A stretch of DNA of 46,716 bases. Origin: Candidatus Paraburkholderia calva (GTDB taxonomy: Bacteria; Pseudomonadota; Gammaproteobacteria; Burkholderiales; Burkholderiaceae). Below the pieces are notes generated by a model that searched no databases, was not told the origin of the DNA, and worked only from the letters and a program-made list of their open reading frames with translations. Below, one piece after another: positions 32,195 through 42,350 of the stretch. Position numbers and translations under genes: made by a program. The stretch covers positions 1 through 46,716 of the forward strand of contig LFLF01000012.1 in NCBI GenBank assembly GCA_001184395.1, in the 5' to 3' direction. Within the stretch, counting starts at the first letter, position 1; every line of letters begins with the position of its first letter.

Positions 32195-33354
32195 GGGATG
32201 TCCTGGGTACTTCCTGAATGCCTGTGACTGTGAACGTGCAGCAGCGCGGGCCAGCGCGCGGCGGCGCGGAATGCCGCGAAGGCGTCCGCATCCGCGACCT
32301 CGCCCGCTGCGAGCGCGTTGGCCAGATCGCACGCCGCGCCCGCCACTTCGGGCGCGATCATGAAACCGTGGCGGTACAGACCATTGACGCGCAAGGTCCG
32401 CGCCCCGTCCCAGACGATCGCTGGACGATGATCCGGCAAGGTCGGACGGCATTGCGAATTGAGTTCGAGGATGCGTGCCTCGCCGAACCCCGGATGCACC
32501 GCGAACGCCGCGCTCAACAGTTCGAGCGCCGAGCGCACGCTCACCGGCGACACGTCCTCGCCTTCGACTTCGGTGGCGCCGATCACGTACAGATCGGCCT
32601 GTTTCGGTGCGATATAGAGCGGATAACGCGGATGCAGCAGGCGCACGGGCCGCGTCAGGCCGATACGCGGCCCGTGCACGCGCGCGACTTCGCCGCGAAT
32701 GCCGCGCAGCGCGGACCACGCGGGCTTGCCGCCGAGCCCGCGGCAATCGATGATCCAGCGGGCGTCAGGCATCGCATCGATCGGGGTGTGCCAGTGCGTA
32801 CTGACCTTGCGCGCGGCCAGACCCGCCGCCAGCGCCGCGAGCGCCTGGCGGTTGTCGAGTTGCCCTTCGTTGGGCAAGAGCCAGCCTTGCGCGAAACGCG
32901 TGCCGAGCACCGGTTCGGCTTCCGCGACCTGCGCGCCGGCCAGTTTCAGGAACCCGCCGTCGAGGAGAGCGGCGGGCGCATTGGCGCGCAGACGCCGCTC
33001 GAACAGCGGCGCTTCCGCGCGATCCGCGCCGTGCCAGACCACGAGCGTGCCGTTACGTTGAAAGTAGACCGGCTCCGGCAATTGCGCAAGCACGCCCGGC
33101 CAGCGCGCAAGCGATGCCGCGCCGAGTTCGACGACGAACGGCTCCGCGCTCGTCGCTTCAGCAAGCGGCGCGAGCATCGCGGCGGCCACCCACGCGGCCG
33201 ACTGAGTGCCCGCCACGTCGCCGCGCTCGTATAGCGCCACGCGATGCCCCGCGCCCGCGAGTTGCCACGCGACCAGCCGCCCGACGAGCCCGCCGCCGCC
33301 GATGGCGAAATCGGGCCTGTCCTGACGGTACGCGGCCTGATCCAGGCTATTCAC
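32191..33354 (-). CDS. thiO: FAD-dependent glycine oxidase ThiO
   Basis: ThiO oxidises glycine to the imine used by ThiG, the aerobic alternative to ThiH. The 387-residue DAAO-family protein has the FAD motif IGGGGLVGRLVAWQLAGAG near residue 18. Also present are AGTQSAAWVAAAMLAPLAE and the C-terminal FAD segment LRVNGLYRHGFMIAPEVAG. The start is GTG at 33354, preceded by GGAG. It is the first gene of the thi operon, about 250 nt downstream of a TPP riboswitch. Intact. Confidence 0.93.
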   Translation of the reverse strand: MNSLDQAAYRQDRPDFAIGGGGLVGRLVAWQLAGAGHRVALYERGDVAGTQSAAWVAAAMLAPLAEATSAEPFVVELGAASLARWPGVLAQLPEPVYFQRNGTLVVWHGADRAEAPLFERRLRANAPAALLDGGFLKLAGAQVAEAEPVLGTRFAQGWLLPNEGQLDNRQALAALAAGLAARKVSTHWHTPIDAMPDARWIIDCRGLGGKPAWSALRGIRGEVARVHGPRIGLTRPVRLLHPRYPLYIAPKQADLYVIGATEVEGEDVSPVSVRSALELLSAAFAVHPGFGEARILELNSQCRPTLPDHRPAIVWDGARTLRVNGLYRHGFMIAPEVAGAACDLANALAAGEVADADAFAAFRAAARWPALLHVHSHRHSGSTQDIP

Positions 33355-33565
33355 GTTCCGATGTCTCCATGCTTCGCGATCGTTTCGATCGCGCTTTTAG
33401 CTGCTACAACGAGTGTCATACGGTGCCGCGCAGAACCATTGCTCAGGCAATGCCAACGCAAACAGCATGAACGAATTCGGAGGAGAGACCTGCCCGGCAC
33501 GGATCGAAATGCGCCGGACGGCATGGGAGGATGAACGGAAGAGGAAGAGACTAGAGGAATGGCGC

Positions 33566-33585
33566 CGATGGTACGCGATGGTACG
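33566..33585. repeat. 10-bp tandem duplication in the thi leader
   Basis: CGATGGTACG occurs twice head to tail (33566-33575 and 33576-33585) with no mismatch, in the untranslated region between the riboswitch and thiO. Confidence 0.9.
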
Positions 33586-33604
33586 GAAAGCGCGCGGTCT
33601 CCGG

Positions 33605-33693
33605 AAACTTCCCTCGCCGATATTACCCGGATCGGGTGCAAAGGGTCTCTCTCAGCCTCGCCGCGACCTGCCATGCGCGAAGCACCCCTGTTT
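33605..33693 (-). promoter_or_regulatory. TPP riboswitch (thi box) of thiOSGE
   Basis: On the minus strand the conserved core CTGAGAGAGACCCTTTGCAC is followed by CCGATCCGGGTAATATCGG and CGAGGGAAGTTT. The 5' AAACAGGGGTGC pairs with the 3' end through AAAC/GTTT. These are the pyrimidine-sensing and pyrophosphate-sensing arms of the TPP riboswitch. Ligand binding would repress the thi operon. About 250 nt separate it from thiO; no U-rich terminator is obvious there, so the expression platform is unclear. Confidence 0.93.
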
Positions 33694-33704
33694 AGTCGAA
33701 ACTC

Positions 33705-33734
33705 ATTAGACCATGAAAGCCGAAGCCGCTGCAA
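33705..33734 (-). promoter_or_regulatory. Candidate promoter of the thi operon
   Basis: TTGCAG (33734-33729), an 18-bp spacer and TCTAAT (33710-33705) on the minus strand would start transcription a few bases upstream of the TPP riboswitch. The match is moderate, and the position is what one expects. Confidence 0.5.
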
Positions 33735-33958
33735 ACCGGGATTGCCCGCCCGAACCTCGGCCGTGCTTTTTCGCGTCCGGCAGCACTCTGGCACAATATC
33801 CCAAGCGCGTTCTCCGCGCGGCCGCTCGGGATTAAGCGGCAGTTAAGAGAACCCCGGAACAATCTGCCAGGTCGACGCGATCCGCGCGTTCGGCACGCCG
33901 ATGACGGCGTCGCCAGGAAATAACCCGCCGCTTTAGCCGGCGCATCAGCAGGAAGGTC

Positions 33959-35701
33959 ATGGCCAACACTCATACTCAGAACACGCAACAGAAGGCGGAC
34001 GAAGTCTCGGCGTGGAGTCTCATCAAGCCGTACTGGGTTTCGGAAGAACGCAGCATCGCATGGGGGCTGCTGGGCGCGATCATCGCGATCAACATGACCG
34101 TCGTGTGGATCAACGTGCGGCTCAATAGCTGGAACGCGGACTTCTACAACGCGTTGCAGAACAAGAACGTGAAGGACTTCCCGCATCTGCTGCTGATCTT
34201 CACGAGCCTCGCTTTCGCGTACATCCTGCTCGCGGTGTACGGGCGGTATCTGCGGCAAATGCTTGCGTTCCGCTGGCGGCAATGGCTCACCAACAAGTAT
34301 CTCGGGCAATGGTTCGGCGACAAGGCGTTCTACCGCATCGAGCGCGACCGCCTCGCCGACAACCCCGACCAGCGTATCTCCGACGACCTGCAATCCTTCG
34401 CGACCACCACGCTGTCGCTGTCGCTTGACCTGCTATCGACGCTCGTCACGCTGGTCACCTTCATCACCATTCTGCGGACCATCGCAGGCGCGCTGACGCT
34501 CACGCTTAGTGGCACGCCCATCGTGATTCCGGGCTATATGGTGTGGGCGGCGGCGCTGTATGCGATCGCGGGCTCGCTGATCATTCAGAAGGTCGGGCAT
34601 CCGCTGGTGTCGATCAATTACCAGCAGCAGAAAGTCGAGGCGGATTTCCGCTTCGGCCTGATCCGCGTGCGTGAGAACGCCGAACAGATCGCGTTCTATG
34701 ACGGCATCGGCACGGAAACGGCCAACGCGAAGACCATCTTCCAGCGTATCCGCGACAACTGGTGGATGATCATGAAGTACACGAAGCGCATAACCTTCGT
34801 GCTGAGCTTCTACGGCCAGATCGCGATCATCTTCCCGATCATGGTCGCCGCGCCGCGCTACTTCGCAGGCGCGTTCTCCTTCGGCGTGCTGATGCAAATA
34901 TCGTCCGCGTTCGGCACAGTCAGCGATTCGTTCTCCTGGTTCATCAACAGTTATTCGACGTTGGTCGAATGGCGCGCCACCGTCAACCGTCTCCGCGAAT
35001 TCAAGCGCGTGATGCGTTCGACGCATATTCGCGAAGAGACGTCCCCGGCGACGGAACGCGGCGGCATCAATCTGCATTACACGAGCACGAAGTCGCTGAT
35101 GACCAAGGGCCTCACGCTCGCGCTGCCGAACGGCACGCCGTTGTCGCGCGTGTCGGACGTGGCCATCGAACCGGGCTCGTGCTGGCTCGTGGTCGGACCG
35201 TCTGGTTCGGGCAAGAGCACGCTGATGCGCGCGCTCGCGGGCCTGTGGCCGTTCGGCGACGGCACCATCGACGCACCCGTCGATGCGAAGCTCATGTTCA
35301 TTCCGCAGGTGAGCTATCTGCCGATCGGCCCGCTGCGCGCGGCGCTCGCCTATCCGTCGCCCAGCGGCACGTTCAGCGACGACGAGTCGCGCGAAGTCCT
35401 AAATGCGTGCAACCTGGCGGCGTATGCCGACCGCCTGGACGAGAACGCGCACTGGGCGCGGAGTTTGTCGCCGGGCGAGCAGCAGCGCCTTGCCGCCGCG
35501 CGCGTGCTGCTACACAAGCCGGACTTCGTTTTCCTCGACGAAGCCACCAGCGCGCTGGATGCGGACAACGAACTGCATATCCACAACGCGATCACCAAGC
35601 GTTTGCCGAAGGCGGCGATTCTGAGCGTCGCGCATCGCGAATCGGTCGCGATGTTCCATGACTACAAGATCAAGATCGAGCGGACCATGGCAGAAGCCTG
35701 A
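33959..35701 (+). CDS. SbmA/BacA-type ABC transporter with fused ATPase (YddA/BclA-like)
   Basis: The 580-residue protein has an SbmA/BacA-like membrane domain with six or so helices (RYLRQMLAFRWRQWLTNKYL and NPDQRISDDLQSFATTTL are family hallmarks). An ATPase domain follows: Walker A VGPSGSGKST, variant signature SLSPGEQQRLAAARVLL and Walker B FVFLDEATSALD. Family members move peptides, bleomycin or cobalamin; rhizobial BclA and BacA protect symbionts from plant antimicrobial peptides. AGGAAGG precedes the ATG. It is divergent from the thi operon, and the terminator at 35729 follows. It is intact in a window where most transport accessories are broken. Substrate unknown. Confidence 0.93.
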   Translation: MANTHTQNTQQKADEVSAWSLIKPYWVSEERSIAWGLLGAIIAINMTVVWINVRLNSWNADFYNALQNKNVKDFPHLLLIFTSLAFAYILLAVYGRYLRQMLAFRWRQWLTNKYLGQWFGDKAFYRIERDRLADNPDQRISDDLQSFATTTLSLSLDLLSTLVTLVTFITILRTIAGALTLTLSGTPIVIPGYMVWAAALYAIAGSLIIQKVGHPLVSINYQQQKVEADFRFGLIRVRENAEQIAFYDGIGTETANAKTIFQRIRDNWWMIMKYTKRITFVLSFYGQIAIIFPIMVAAPRYFAGAFSFGVLMQISSAFGTVSDSFSWFINSYSTLVEWRATVNRLREFKRVMRSTHIREETSPATERGGINLHYTSTKSLMTKGLTLALPNGTPLSRVSDVAIEPGSCWLVVGPSGSGKSTLMRALAGLWPFGDGTIDAPVDAKLMFIPQVSYLPIGPLRAALAYPSPSGTFSDDESREVLNACNLAAYADRLDENAHWARSLSPGEQQRLAAARVLLHKPDFVFLDEATSALDADNELHIHNAITKRLPKAAILSVAHRESVAMFHDYKIKIERTMAEA

Positions 35702-35728
35702 AGCGCGTCATCCGCTGCTGAAAACGAC

Positions 35729-35756
35729 AAGGCCACACATATGCGTGGCCTTTTTG
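35729..35756. terminator. Intrinsic terminator between the ABC transporter and gltD
   Basis: AAGGCCAC (35729-35736) pairs with GTGGCCTT (35745-35752) around ACATATGC and is followed by TTTTT on the plus strand. The minus strand has a short U run as well, so it can serve the convergent gltD. Confidence 0.85.
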
Positions 35757-35781
35757 ATCGCGCGGCGAAACCGCCGATAAC

Positions 35782-37248
35782 TTAGCGCGGCAACTCGCTC
35801 GAACCCATCAGATACGCATCGACCGAACGCGCGCACTGACGCCCTTCGCGGATCGCCCACACCACCAGCGATTGACCGCGACGCATGTCGCCCGCCGTGA
35901 ACACCTTGTCGACGGAGGTGAAATACGCTTTGTCGCCTTCGGTCGACGCACGCACGTTGCCGCGCGCATCCTTTTTGACGCCGAACGCGTCCAGCACCGG
36001 CGACACCGGCTGCGTGAAGCCCATCGCAAGCAGCACGAGATCGGCCTTCAGTTCGAACTCGCTGTTCGGCACTTCCTGCATCTTGCCGCCCTTCCACTCG
36101 ACGCGCACCGCGATCAGCTTCTCAACCTTGCCATTCTTGCCTTCGAAGCGGTTCGTCGCGACGGACCAGTCACGGTCGCAACCTTCTTCATGCGATGACG
36201 ACGTGCGCAGCTTGATCGGCCAGTACGGCCAGACAAGCGGCTTGTTCTCGACTTCGGGCGGTTGCGCGAGCAGTTCGAATTGCGTCACATCCTTCGCGCC
36301 ATGGCGGTTCGACGTGCCCACGCAGTCCGAACCCGTGTCGCCGCCGCCGATTACGACGACATGCTTGCCCTTCGCGAACAACTGGTCCGTCAGCTTGTCG
36401 CCCGCATTGACCTTGTTCTGCTGCGGGAGGAATTCCATCGCATAGTAGATGCCTTCCAGCTCGCGACCCGGCACAGATAGATCGCGCGGCGTTTCCGAAC
36501 CGCCCGCGATCACCACCGCATCGAACTGTTCCTTCAGCTCGTCCGGCGTGATGGTTTCCTTCGCCGTGTTAGCGATGTACGCCGGCATCGCTTCACGGCC
36601 GATGAACACGTTGGTGCGGAACGACACACCTTCCGCTTCCATCTGGCACATGCGGCGATCGATCAGCCACTTCTCCAGCTTGAAGTCGGGAATGCCGTAA
36701 CGCAGCAGGCCGCCGATACGATCGTTCTTCTCGAACACGACCACTTCATGGCCCGCGCGCGCCAGTTGCTGCGCGGCGGCGAGACCGGCAGGGCCGGAAC
36801 CGGCCATAGCAACCTTCTTGCCCGTCTTGTGCTTCGGCGGTTGCGGCACGACCCAGCCTTCCGCGAACGCCTTGTCGATGATCGCGTGCTCGATCGACTT
36901 GATGCCGACCGGATCGTCGTTGATGCTGAGCGTGCACGCGGCCTCACACGGCGCCGGGCAGATGCGGCCCGTGAACTCCGGGAAGTTGTTGGTCGAATGC
37001 AGCACGTTGATCGCACTCTTCCAGTCCTGCTGGAACACGAGATCGTTGAAGTCCGGAATGATGTTGTTGACCGGACAGCCGTTGTTGCAGAACGGAATAC
37101 CGCAGTCCATGCAGCGCGCACCCTGAATCTTCGCGTCTTCATCGGTCAGCGCAGCGACGAATTCCTTGTAATGCTTGACGCGGGTCAGCGGTGCTTCGTA
37201 CGCCTCGTGGCGACGTTCGAACTCGAGAAAACCGGTTGCATTGCCCAT
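35782..37248 (-). CDS. gltD: Glutamate synthase (NADPH) small subunit
   Basis: The 488-residue protein delivers electrons from NADPH to GltB. It has N-terminal Fe-S cysteines in [17 protein letters not shown] and [11 protein letters not shown], the FAD motif [19 protein letters not shown] and the NADPH motif [19 protein letters not shown]. The end [20 protein letters not shown], before [10 protein letters not shown], is typical. It is the second gene of gltBD, 76 nt after gltB. Intact. Confidence 0.96.
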   Translation of the reverse strand: MGNATGFLEFERRHEAYEAPLTRVKHYKEFVAALTDEDAKIQGARCMDCGIPFCNNGCPVNNIIPDFNDLVFQQDWKSAINVLHSTNNFPEFTGRICPAPCEAACTLSINDDPVGIKSIEHAIIDKAFAEGWVVPQPPKHKTGKKVAMAGSGPAGLAAAQQLARAGHEVVVFEKNDRIGGLLRYGIPDFKLEKWLIDRRMCQMEAEGVSFRTNVFIGREAMPAYIANTAKETITPDELKEQFDAVVIAGGSETPRDLSVPGRELEGIYYAMEFLPQQNKVNAGDKLTDQLFAKGKHVVVIGGGDTGSDCVGTSNRHGAKDVTQFELLAQPPEVENKPLVWPYWPIKLRTSSSHEEGCDRDWSVATNRFEGKNGKVEKLIAVRVEWKGGKMQEVPNSEFELKADLVLLAMGFTQPVSPVLDAFGVKKDARGNVRASTEGDKAYFTSVDKVFTAGDMRRGQSLVVWAIREGRQCARSVDAYLMGSSELPR

Positions 37249-37277
37249 TTCTTTCTCTATGTACTGTGAAGGACCTG

Positions 37278-37303
37278 CTTCCCGACGCGCTCGCGCCGGG
37301 AAG
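37278..37303 (-). other. Hairpin between gltB and gltD
   Basis: CTTCCCGACGCG and CGCGCCGGGAAG form a GC-rich stem-loop in the 76-nt gap. There is no U tract. It may adjust message stability or the GltB:GltD ratio. Confidence 0.45.
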
Positions 37304-37324
37304 ACCTTCTATGTTGATGTCGGC

Positions 37325-40300
37325 TCAAGCCGCGATGGCGTCTTTCGACTTCTTCGCGCCGATCTCGCCCAGTGCGCGCTTGTACTCGGTCGGGAAGACC
37401 TTGACGAACTGGCGTCGCGCGGCATCCCAGTTTTCGAGCAATGCCTTGGCGAGCGGCGATCCGGTGAACTGTAAGTGACGCTCGATCAGACCCTTGAGCA
37501 CCGCTTCGTCGGTCTTGCCGGTGTGCCACAGCGCGCGGTCGATGGTGCGCTCCTGCTCCGCCTGTTGCAGCACCAGATCGAGCGCGGCCATTGCCTTGTT
37601 GCACTTGGCCGCGAACGAACCGTCCGGGTCGTACACGAACGCGATACCGCCCGACATGCCCGCCGCGAAGTTGCGGCCCGTCTCGCCCAACACGACCACC
37701 GTGCCGCCGGTCATGTATTCGCAACCGTGGTCGCCCGTGCCTTCGACGACCGCCGTCGCGCCCGAGTTACGCACGCAGAAGCGCTCGCCCGCAACGCCGC
37801 GGAAGTACGATTCGCCTTCGATGGCGCCGTACATCACCGTGTTGCCGCAGATGATGTTTTCCTCGGACTTGCCGCGGAAGTCGTTGGTCGGGCGAATGAT
37901 GATGCGCCCGCCCGACAAGCCTTTGCCGACGTAGTCGTTGCCGTCACCGACGAGATCCAGCGTCACGCCCTTCGCGAGGAACGCGCCGAAGCTCTGGCCC
38001 GCCGTGCCCTTCAACTGGATATGGATCGAGTCGTCGGGCAGACCGTCGTGGCCGTGCTTCTTCGCGATCAGGCCGGACAGCATGGCGCCGACTGTGCGGT
38101 TCACGTTGCGTACCGGCTGGATGAACGAAACGTGCTCGCCACGCTCGATCGCCGCCTTCGACTTTTCGATCAGCACGTGATCGAGAGCCTTATCGAGACC
38201 GTGGTCCTGCACGTCGACGTGCTTGCGCGCAACGTCTTCCGCATCCGGCACCTGATAGAACACGCGCGAGAAGTCGAGATGCTTCGCCTTCCAGTGTTCG
38301 ACGCCCTTCTTCGTGTCGAGCAGATCGACGCGGCCGATCAGGTCATCGAACTTACGCAGGCCGAGCTGCGCCATGATTTCGCGCACTTCTTCCGCCACAA
38401 AGAAGAAGAAGTTGACGACGTGTTCCGGCTGGCCGGAGAACTTGGCGCGCAGCACCGGATCTTGCGTCGCGACGCCGACCGGGCACGTGTTCAGATGGCA
38501 CTTGCGCATCATGATGCAGCCTTCGACGACCAGCGGCGCCGTCGCGAAACCGAACTCGTCCGCGCCGAGCAGCGCGCCGATCACGACGTCGCGGCCGGTC
38601 TTCATCTGACCGTCGGCCTGCACGCGGATACGGCCGCGCAGACGGTTGAGCACCAGCGTCTGCTGTGTTTCGGCGAGACCCAGTTCCCACGGCGTGCCCG
38701 CGTGCTTGAGCGACGACAAGGGCGACGCACCCGTGCCGCCGTCATGACCCGCGATCACGACGTGATCCGCCTTCGCCTTCGCCGCGCCAGCCGCCACCGT
38801 GCCGACGCCCACTTCCGACACTAGCTTCACCGAAATGCTCGACGACGAGTTCACGTTCTTCAGATCGTGAATGAGTTGCGCGAGGTCTTCGATCGAATAG
38901 ATGTCGTGGTGCGGCGGCGGCGAAATGAGGCCGACACCCGGCACCGAACAACGCAGCTTGCCGATGTACTCCGACACCTTGTGGCCCGGCAACTGACCGC
39001 CTTCGCCGGGCTTCGCGCCCTGCGCCATCTTGATCTGGATCTGGTCCGCCGACGACAAATATTCCGCCGTCACGCCGAAACGTCCCGACGCGACCTGTTT
39101 GATCTTCGAGCGCAGCGAATCGCCGTCATTCAGCGGAATGTCGGTGATCACTTCCGGGCCAATGATCGATTGCAGCGTGTCACCGTTCTTGATCGGAATG
39201 CCGCGCAGCTCGTTGCGATAGCGCTTGTCGTCTTCGCCGCCTTCGCCGGTATTCGACTTGCCGCCGATGCGGTTCATCGCGACCGCCAGCGTGGCATGCG
39301 CTTCCGTGCTGATCGAGCCGAGCGACATCGCGCCGGTGGCGAAGCGCTTGACGATTTCCTTGGCCGGTTCCACTTCATCGAGCAGAATCGCCTTGGTCGG
39401 TTCGAGCTTGAACTCGAACAGGCCGCGGAAGGTCATGTGACGCTTCGTCTGGTCGTTGATGATGTGCGCGTATTCCTTGTACGTCTGATACGAATTGCTG
39501 CGCGCCGAGTGTTGCAGCTTGGCGATCGCATCCGGCATCCACATGTGTTCTTCGCCGCGCACGCGATACGCGTACTCGCCGCCCGCGTCGAGCATGTTGG
39601 CGAAGATCGGGTTATCACCGAATGCATCGCGATGCAGGCGCAGCGCTTCTTCCGCCACCTCGAACAGGCCAATGCCGCCGACCTTCGACGCAGTTCCCTT
39701 GAAATACTTCTCGACGAGTTCCGACGACAGGCCGACCGCTTCGAAAATCTGCGCGCCGGTGTAGGACATGTACGTCGAAATGCCCATCTTCGACATGACC
39801 TTGAGCAGACCCTTGCCAACCGCCTTCGTGAAGTTGTAGATGACCTTGTCCGCCGACAGATCGCCCTCCAGTCCTTCGGCCATGTTGGCGAGCGTTTCCA
39901 GCGCGAGGTACGGGTGAAAGGCTTCCGCGCCGAAACCCGCGAGCAGCGCGAAGTGCTGCGTTTCACGCGCCGAACCCGTTTCCACGACGAGACCCGTACT
40001 CGTGCGCAGGCCGTGCTGCACGAGATGCGAGTGGATCGCGGAGGTAGCGAGCAGCGCCGGAATCGCGACGTTGTCGCGGTCCGCGCGACGGTCCGACACG
40101 ATCAGGATGTTGTAGCCGGACTTGACGGCATCGACCGCTTCCGCGCACAGCGACGCGATGCGCGCTTCGATGCCTTCCTTGCCCCACGCCGCCGGATAGC
40201 AGATGTTAAGTTCGTACGAGCTGAACTTGCCGCCGGTGTACTGATCGATCGCGCGGATCTTGGCGATGTCCTTGAAGTCGAGCACGGGCTGCGACACTTC

Positions 40301-42028
40301 GAGGCGCATCGTCGGGTTGATGTTAGTCGTGTCGAGCAGGTTCGGCTTCGGGCCGATGAACGAGACGAGCGACATCACCATGTTTTCGCGGATCGGGTCG
40401 ATCGGCGGGTTCGTCACTTGCGCGAACAGCTGCTTGAAGTAGTTGTACAGCGTCTTGTTCTTGTTGGACATGACCGCCAGCGGCGAGTCGTTGCCCATCG
40501 AGCCGACAGCCTCTTCGCCCGACTGTGCCATCGGCACCATCAGGAACTTGAGGTCTTCCTGCGTATAGCCGAACGCCTGCTGACGGTCCAGCAGCACGGC
40601 GACTTCGCAGCGTTGCGTTTCGACGTATTCCGCCTTCGGCTCGATTTCGTCGAGCTTGATGCGCACGGCTTCGATCCAGCTCTTGTACGGCTTCACGTTC
40701 GCGAGGTTGTCCTTGAGCTCCTTGTCCTGGATGATGCGGCCCTGCTCCAGGTCGATCAGGAACATCTTGCCCGGCTGCAGACGCCACTTCTGGACGATGT
40801 TAGATTCAGGAATAGGCAGCACGCCCGCTTCCGACGCGAGGATCACGAGATCGTCGTCGGTGACAAGATAGCGCGCCGGACGCAGGCCGTTACGGTCGAG
40901 CGTAGCGCCGATCTGGCGGCCGTCCGTGAACGCAATGGCGGCGGGACCGTCCCACGGTTCCATCATCACGGCGTGGTACTCGTAGAACGCGCGACGGTTC
41001 TCGTCCATTAGCGTGTGCTGTTCCCAGGCTTCGGGAATCATCATCATCATCGCGTGGACGAGCGAATAGCCCGCCATGACCAGCAGTTCGAGACAGTTGT
41101 CGAACGATGCCGTGTCCGACTGGCCGGGATAGATCAGCGGCCAGAGCTTCGGCAAATCGTCGCCGAGCACGTAGGATGCGATTGCGCCGGTGCGCGCGTT
41201 CAGCCAGTTGACGTTGCCCTTCACGGTGTTGATTTCACCGTTGTGGGCGATCATGCGGTACGGGTGCGCGAGCTCCCACGCCGGGAACGTGTTGGTCGAG
41301 AAGCGCTGGTGCACGAGCGCGAGCGCCGAGACGACGCGTTCGTCCTGCAGGTCGCGGTAATACACGCCGACCTGACTGGCCAGCAGCAGCCCCTTGTAGA
41401 CGACCGTGCACGACGACATCGACGGCACGAAGTATTCCTTGCCGTGCTTGAGCTTGAGCGCCCGAATGCGATGGCTCGCCGTCTTGCGGATGATGTACAG
41501 CTTGCGCTCGAGCGCATCCGTCACGACGATGTCCTTGCCGCGCCCGATGAAGATCATGCGGATCAGCGGTTCGCTCGCCTTGACGGTCAGCGAAATCGGC
41601 ATGTTGGCGTCGACCGGCACGTCACGCCAACCGAGCACGACCTGGCCTTCGGCCTTCACCGTGCGCTCCAGCTCCTGTTCGCAGGCGAGACGCGACGCGT
41701 GTTCCTTTGGCAGGAAGATCATGCCGACGCCGTATTCGCCAGCCAGCGGCAACATCACGCCCTGCTTGGCCATCTCTTCGCGATAAAAACCGTCCGGCAC
41801 CTGAATGAGTATGCCCGCGCCGTCGCCCATCAGCGGATCAGCGCCGACCGCGCCGCGGTGGTCGAGGTTCTCGAGAATCTTGAGACCCTGCTGAATGATC
41901 TCGTGGCTCTTTTTCCCCTTGATATGGGCGACGAAGCCGACACCGCAGGCGTCGTGCTCGTTGGCAGGGTCGTACATGCCCTGCGCGGTGGGAAGCGAAC
42001 CGGCTACCGGTTGCTGATGATCGTTCAT
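37325..42028 (-). CDS. gltB: Glutamate synthase (NADPH) large subunit
   Basis: The 1567-residue protein makes two glutamates from glutamine and 2-oxoglutarate. Processing should remove 27 residues to expose the glutaminase nucleophile Cys28 ([16 protein letters not shown]). The FMN barrel follows with [20 protein letters not shown] and [18 protein letters not shown]. The 3Fe-4S cysteines are in [20 protein letters not shown], and the C-terminal beta-helix domain has [23 protein letters not shown] at 42028 ([10 protein letters not shown]) was chosen; the frame is open further upstream but without conserved sequence. Uninterrupted over 4.7 kb. Confidence 0.97.
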   Translation of the reverse strand: MNDHQQPVAGSLPTAQGMYDPANEHDACGVGFVAHIKGKKSHEIIQQGLKILENLDHRGAVGADPLMGDGAGILIQVPDGFYREEMAKQGVMLPLAGEYGVGMIFLPKEHASRLACEQELERTVKAEGQVVLGWRDVPVDANMPISLTVKASEPLIRMIFIGRGKDIVVTDALERKLYIIRKTASHRIRALKLKHGKEYFVPSMSSCTVVYKGLLLASQVGVYYRDLQDERVVSALALVHQRFSTNTFPAWELAHPYRMIAHNGEINTVKGNVNWLNARTGAIASYVLGDDLPKLWPLIYPGQSDTASFDNCLELLVMAGYSLVHAMMMMIPEAWEQHTLMDENRRAFYEYHAVMMEPWDGPAAIAFTDGRQIGATLDRNGLRPARYLVTDDDLVILASEAGVLPIPESNIVQKWRLQPGKMFLIDLEQGRIIQDKELKDNLANVKPYKSWIEAVRIKLDEIEPKAEYVETQRCEVAVLLDRQQAFGYTQEDLKFLMVPMAQSGEEAVGSMGNDSPLAVMSNKNKTLYNYFKQLFAQVTNPPIDPIRENMVMSLVSFIGPKPNLLDTTNINPTMRLEVSQPVLDFKDIAKIRAIDQYTGGKFSSYELNICYPAAWGKEGIEARIASLCAEAVDAVKSGYNILIVSDRRADRDNVAIPALLATSAIHSHLVQHGLRTSTGLVVETGSARETQHFALLAGFGAEAFHPYLALETLANMAEGLEGDLSADKVIYNFTKAVGKGLLKVMSKMGISTYMSYTGAQIFEAVGLSSELVEKYFKGTASKVGGIGLFEVAEEALRLHRDAFGDNPIFANMLDAGGEYAYRVRGEEHMWMPDAIAKLQHSARSNSYQTYKEYAHIINDQTKRHMTFRGLFEFKLEPTKAILLDEVEPAKEIVKRFATGAMSLGSISTEAHATLAVAMNRIGGKSNTGEGGEDDKRYRNELRGIPIKNGDTLQSIIGPEVITDIPLNDGDSLRSKIKQVASGRFGVTAEYLSSADQIQIKMAQGAKPGEGGQLPGHKVSEYIGKLRCSVPGVGLISPPPHHDIYSIEDLAQLIHDLKNVNSSSSISVKLVSEVGVGTVAAGAAKAKADHVVIAGHDGGTGASPLSSLKHAGTPWELGLAETQQTLVLNRLRGRIRVQADGQMKTGRDVVIGALLGADEFGFATAPLVVEGCIMMRKCHLNTCPVGVATQDPVLRAKFSGQPEHVVNFFFFVAEEVREIMAQLGLRKFDDLIGRVDLLDTKKGVEHWKAKHLDFSRVFYQVPDAEDVARKHVDVQDHGLDKALDHVLIEKSKAAIERGEHVSFIQPVRNVNRTVGAMLSGLIAKKHGHDGLPDDSIHIQLKGTAGQSFGAFLAKGVTLDLVGDGNDYVGKGLSGGRIIIRPTNDFRGKSEENIICGNTVMYGAIEGESYFRGVAGERFCVRNSGATAVVEGTGDHGCEYMTGGTVVVLGETGRNFAAGMSGGIAFVYDPDGSFAAKCNKAMAALDLVLQQAEQERTIDRALWHTGKTDEAVLKGLIERHLQFTGSPLAKALLENWDAARRQFVKVFPTEYKRALGEIGAKKSKDAIAA

Positions 42029-42245
42029 GGGACACCGTCTCTGCTGTGAGGGGCCGACTCGGCCGTCGAACCATTTTTTGTGTGCCCGCGACGGAGTTAT
42101 TTCGTCTTGTACGCCGCAAGCCGGTCGTGCAGCGGCCACGTTGCGCCGCAGTATTCGCCGAAAATCGAAATATACGCGACGAATCAAAGCGATGGCAAAT
42201 AAAACTTGATGATACGGCACCAATTACCGATATGGCGCAAACATG

Positions 42246-42261
42246 CCCCAATATATTGGGG
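42246..42261. promoter_or_regulatory. Perfect 16-bp palindrome upstream of gltB
   Basis: CCCCAATATATTGGGG reads identically on both strands, 218 nt upstream of the gltB ATG in the 322-nt gap after the transposase-like gene. It could be an operator for a dimeric regulator or part of a transcript hairpin. I do not recognise it as a known binding site, and no other gene is seen in the gap. Confidence 0.5.
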
Positions 42262-42350
42262 ACGCATCGAGAGAAGGAAAAAGAAACGGCGCGAACGCCG
42301 TTTCAATCGTTTCACTGCTTCGAATGGCCTCGGGCAACCTCAAAACGCCG

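Noticed and set aside
33351-33794. A 147-codon open frame on the minus strand upstream of thiO
   Set aside because: It covers the TPP riboswitch and the thi promoter, has no recognisable motif and overlaps the thiO start. Best read as untranslated leader.
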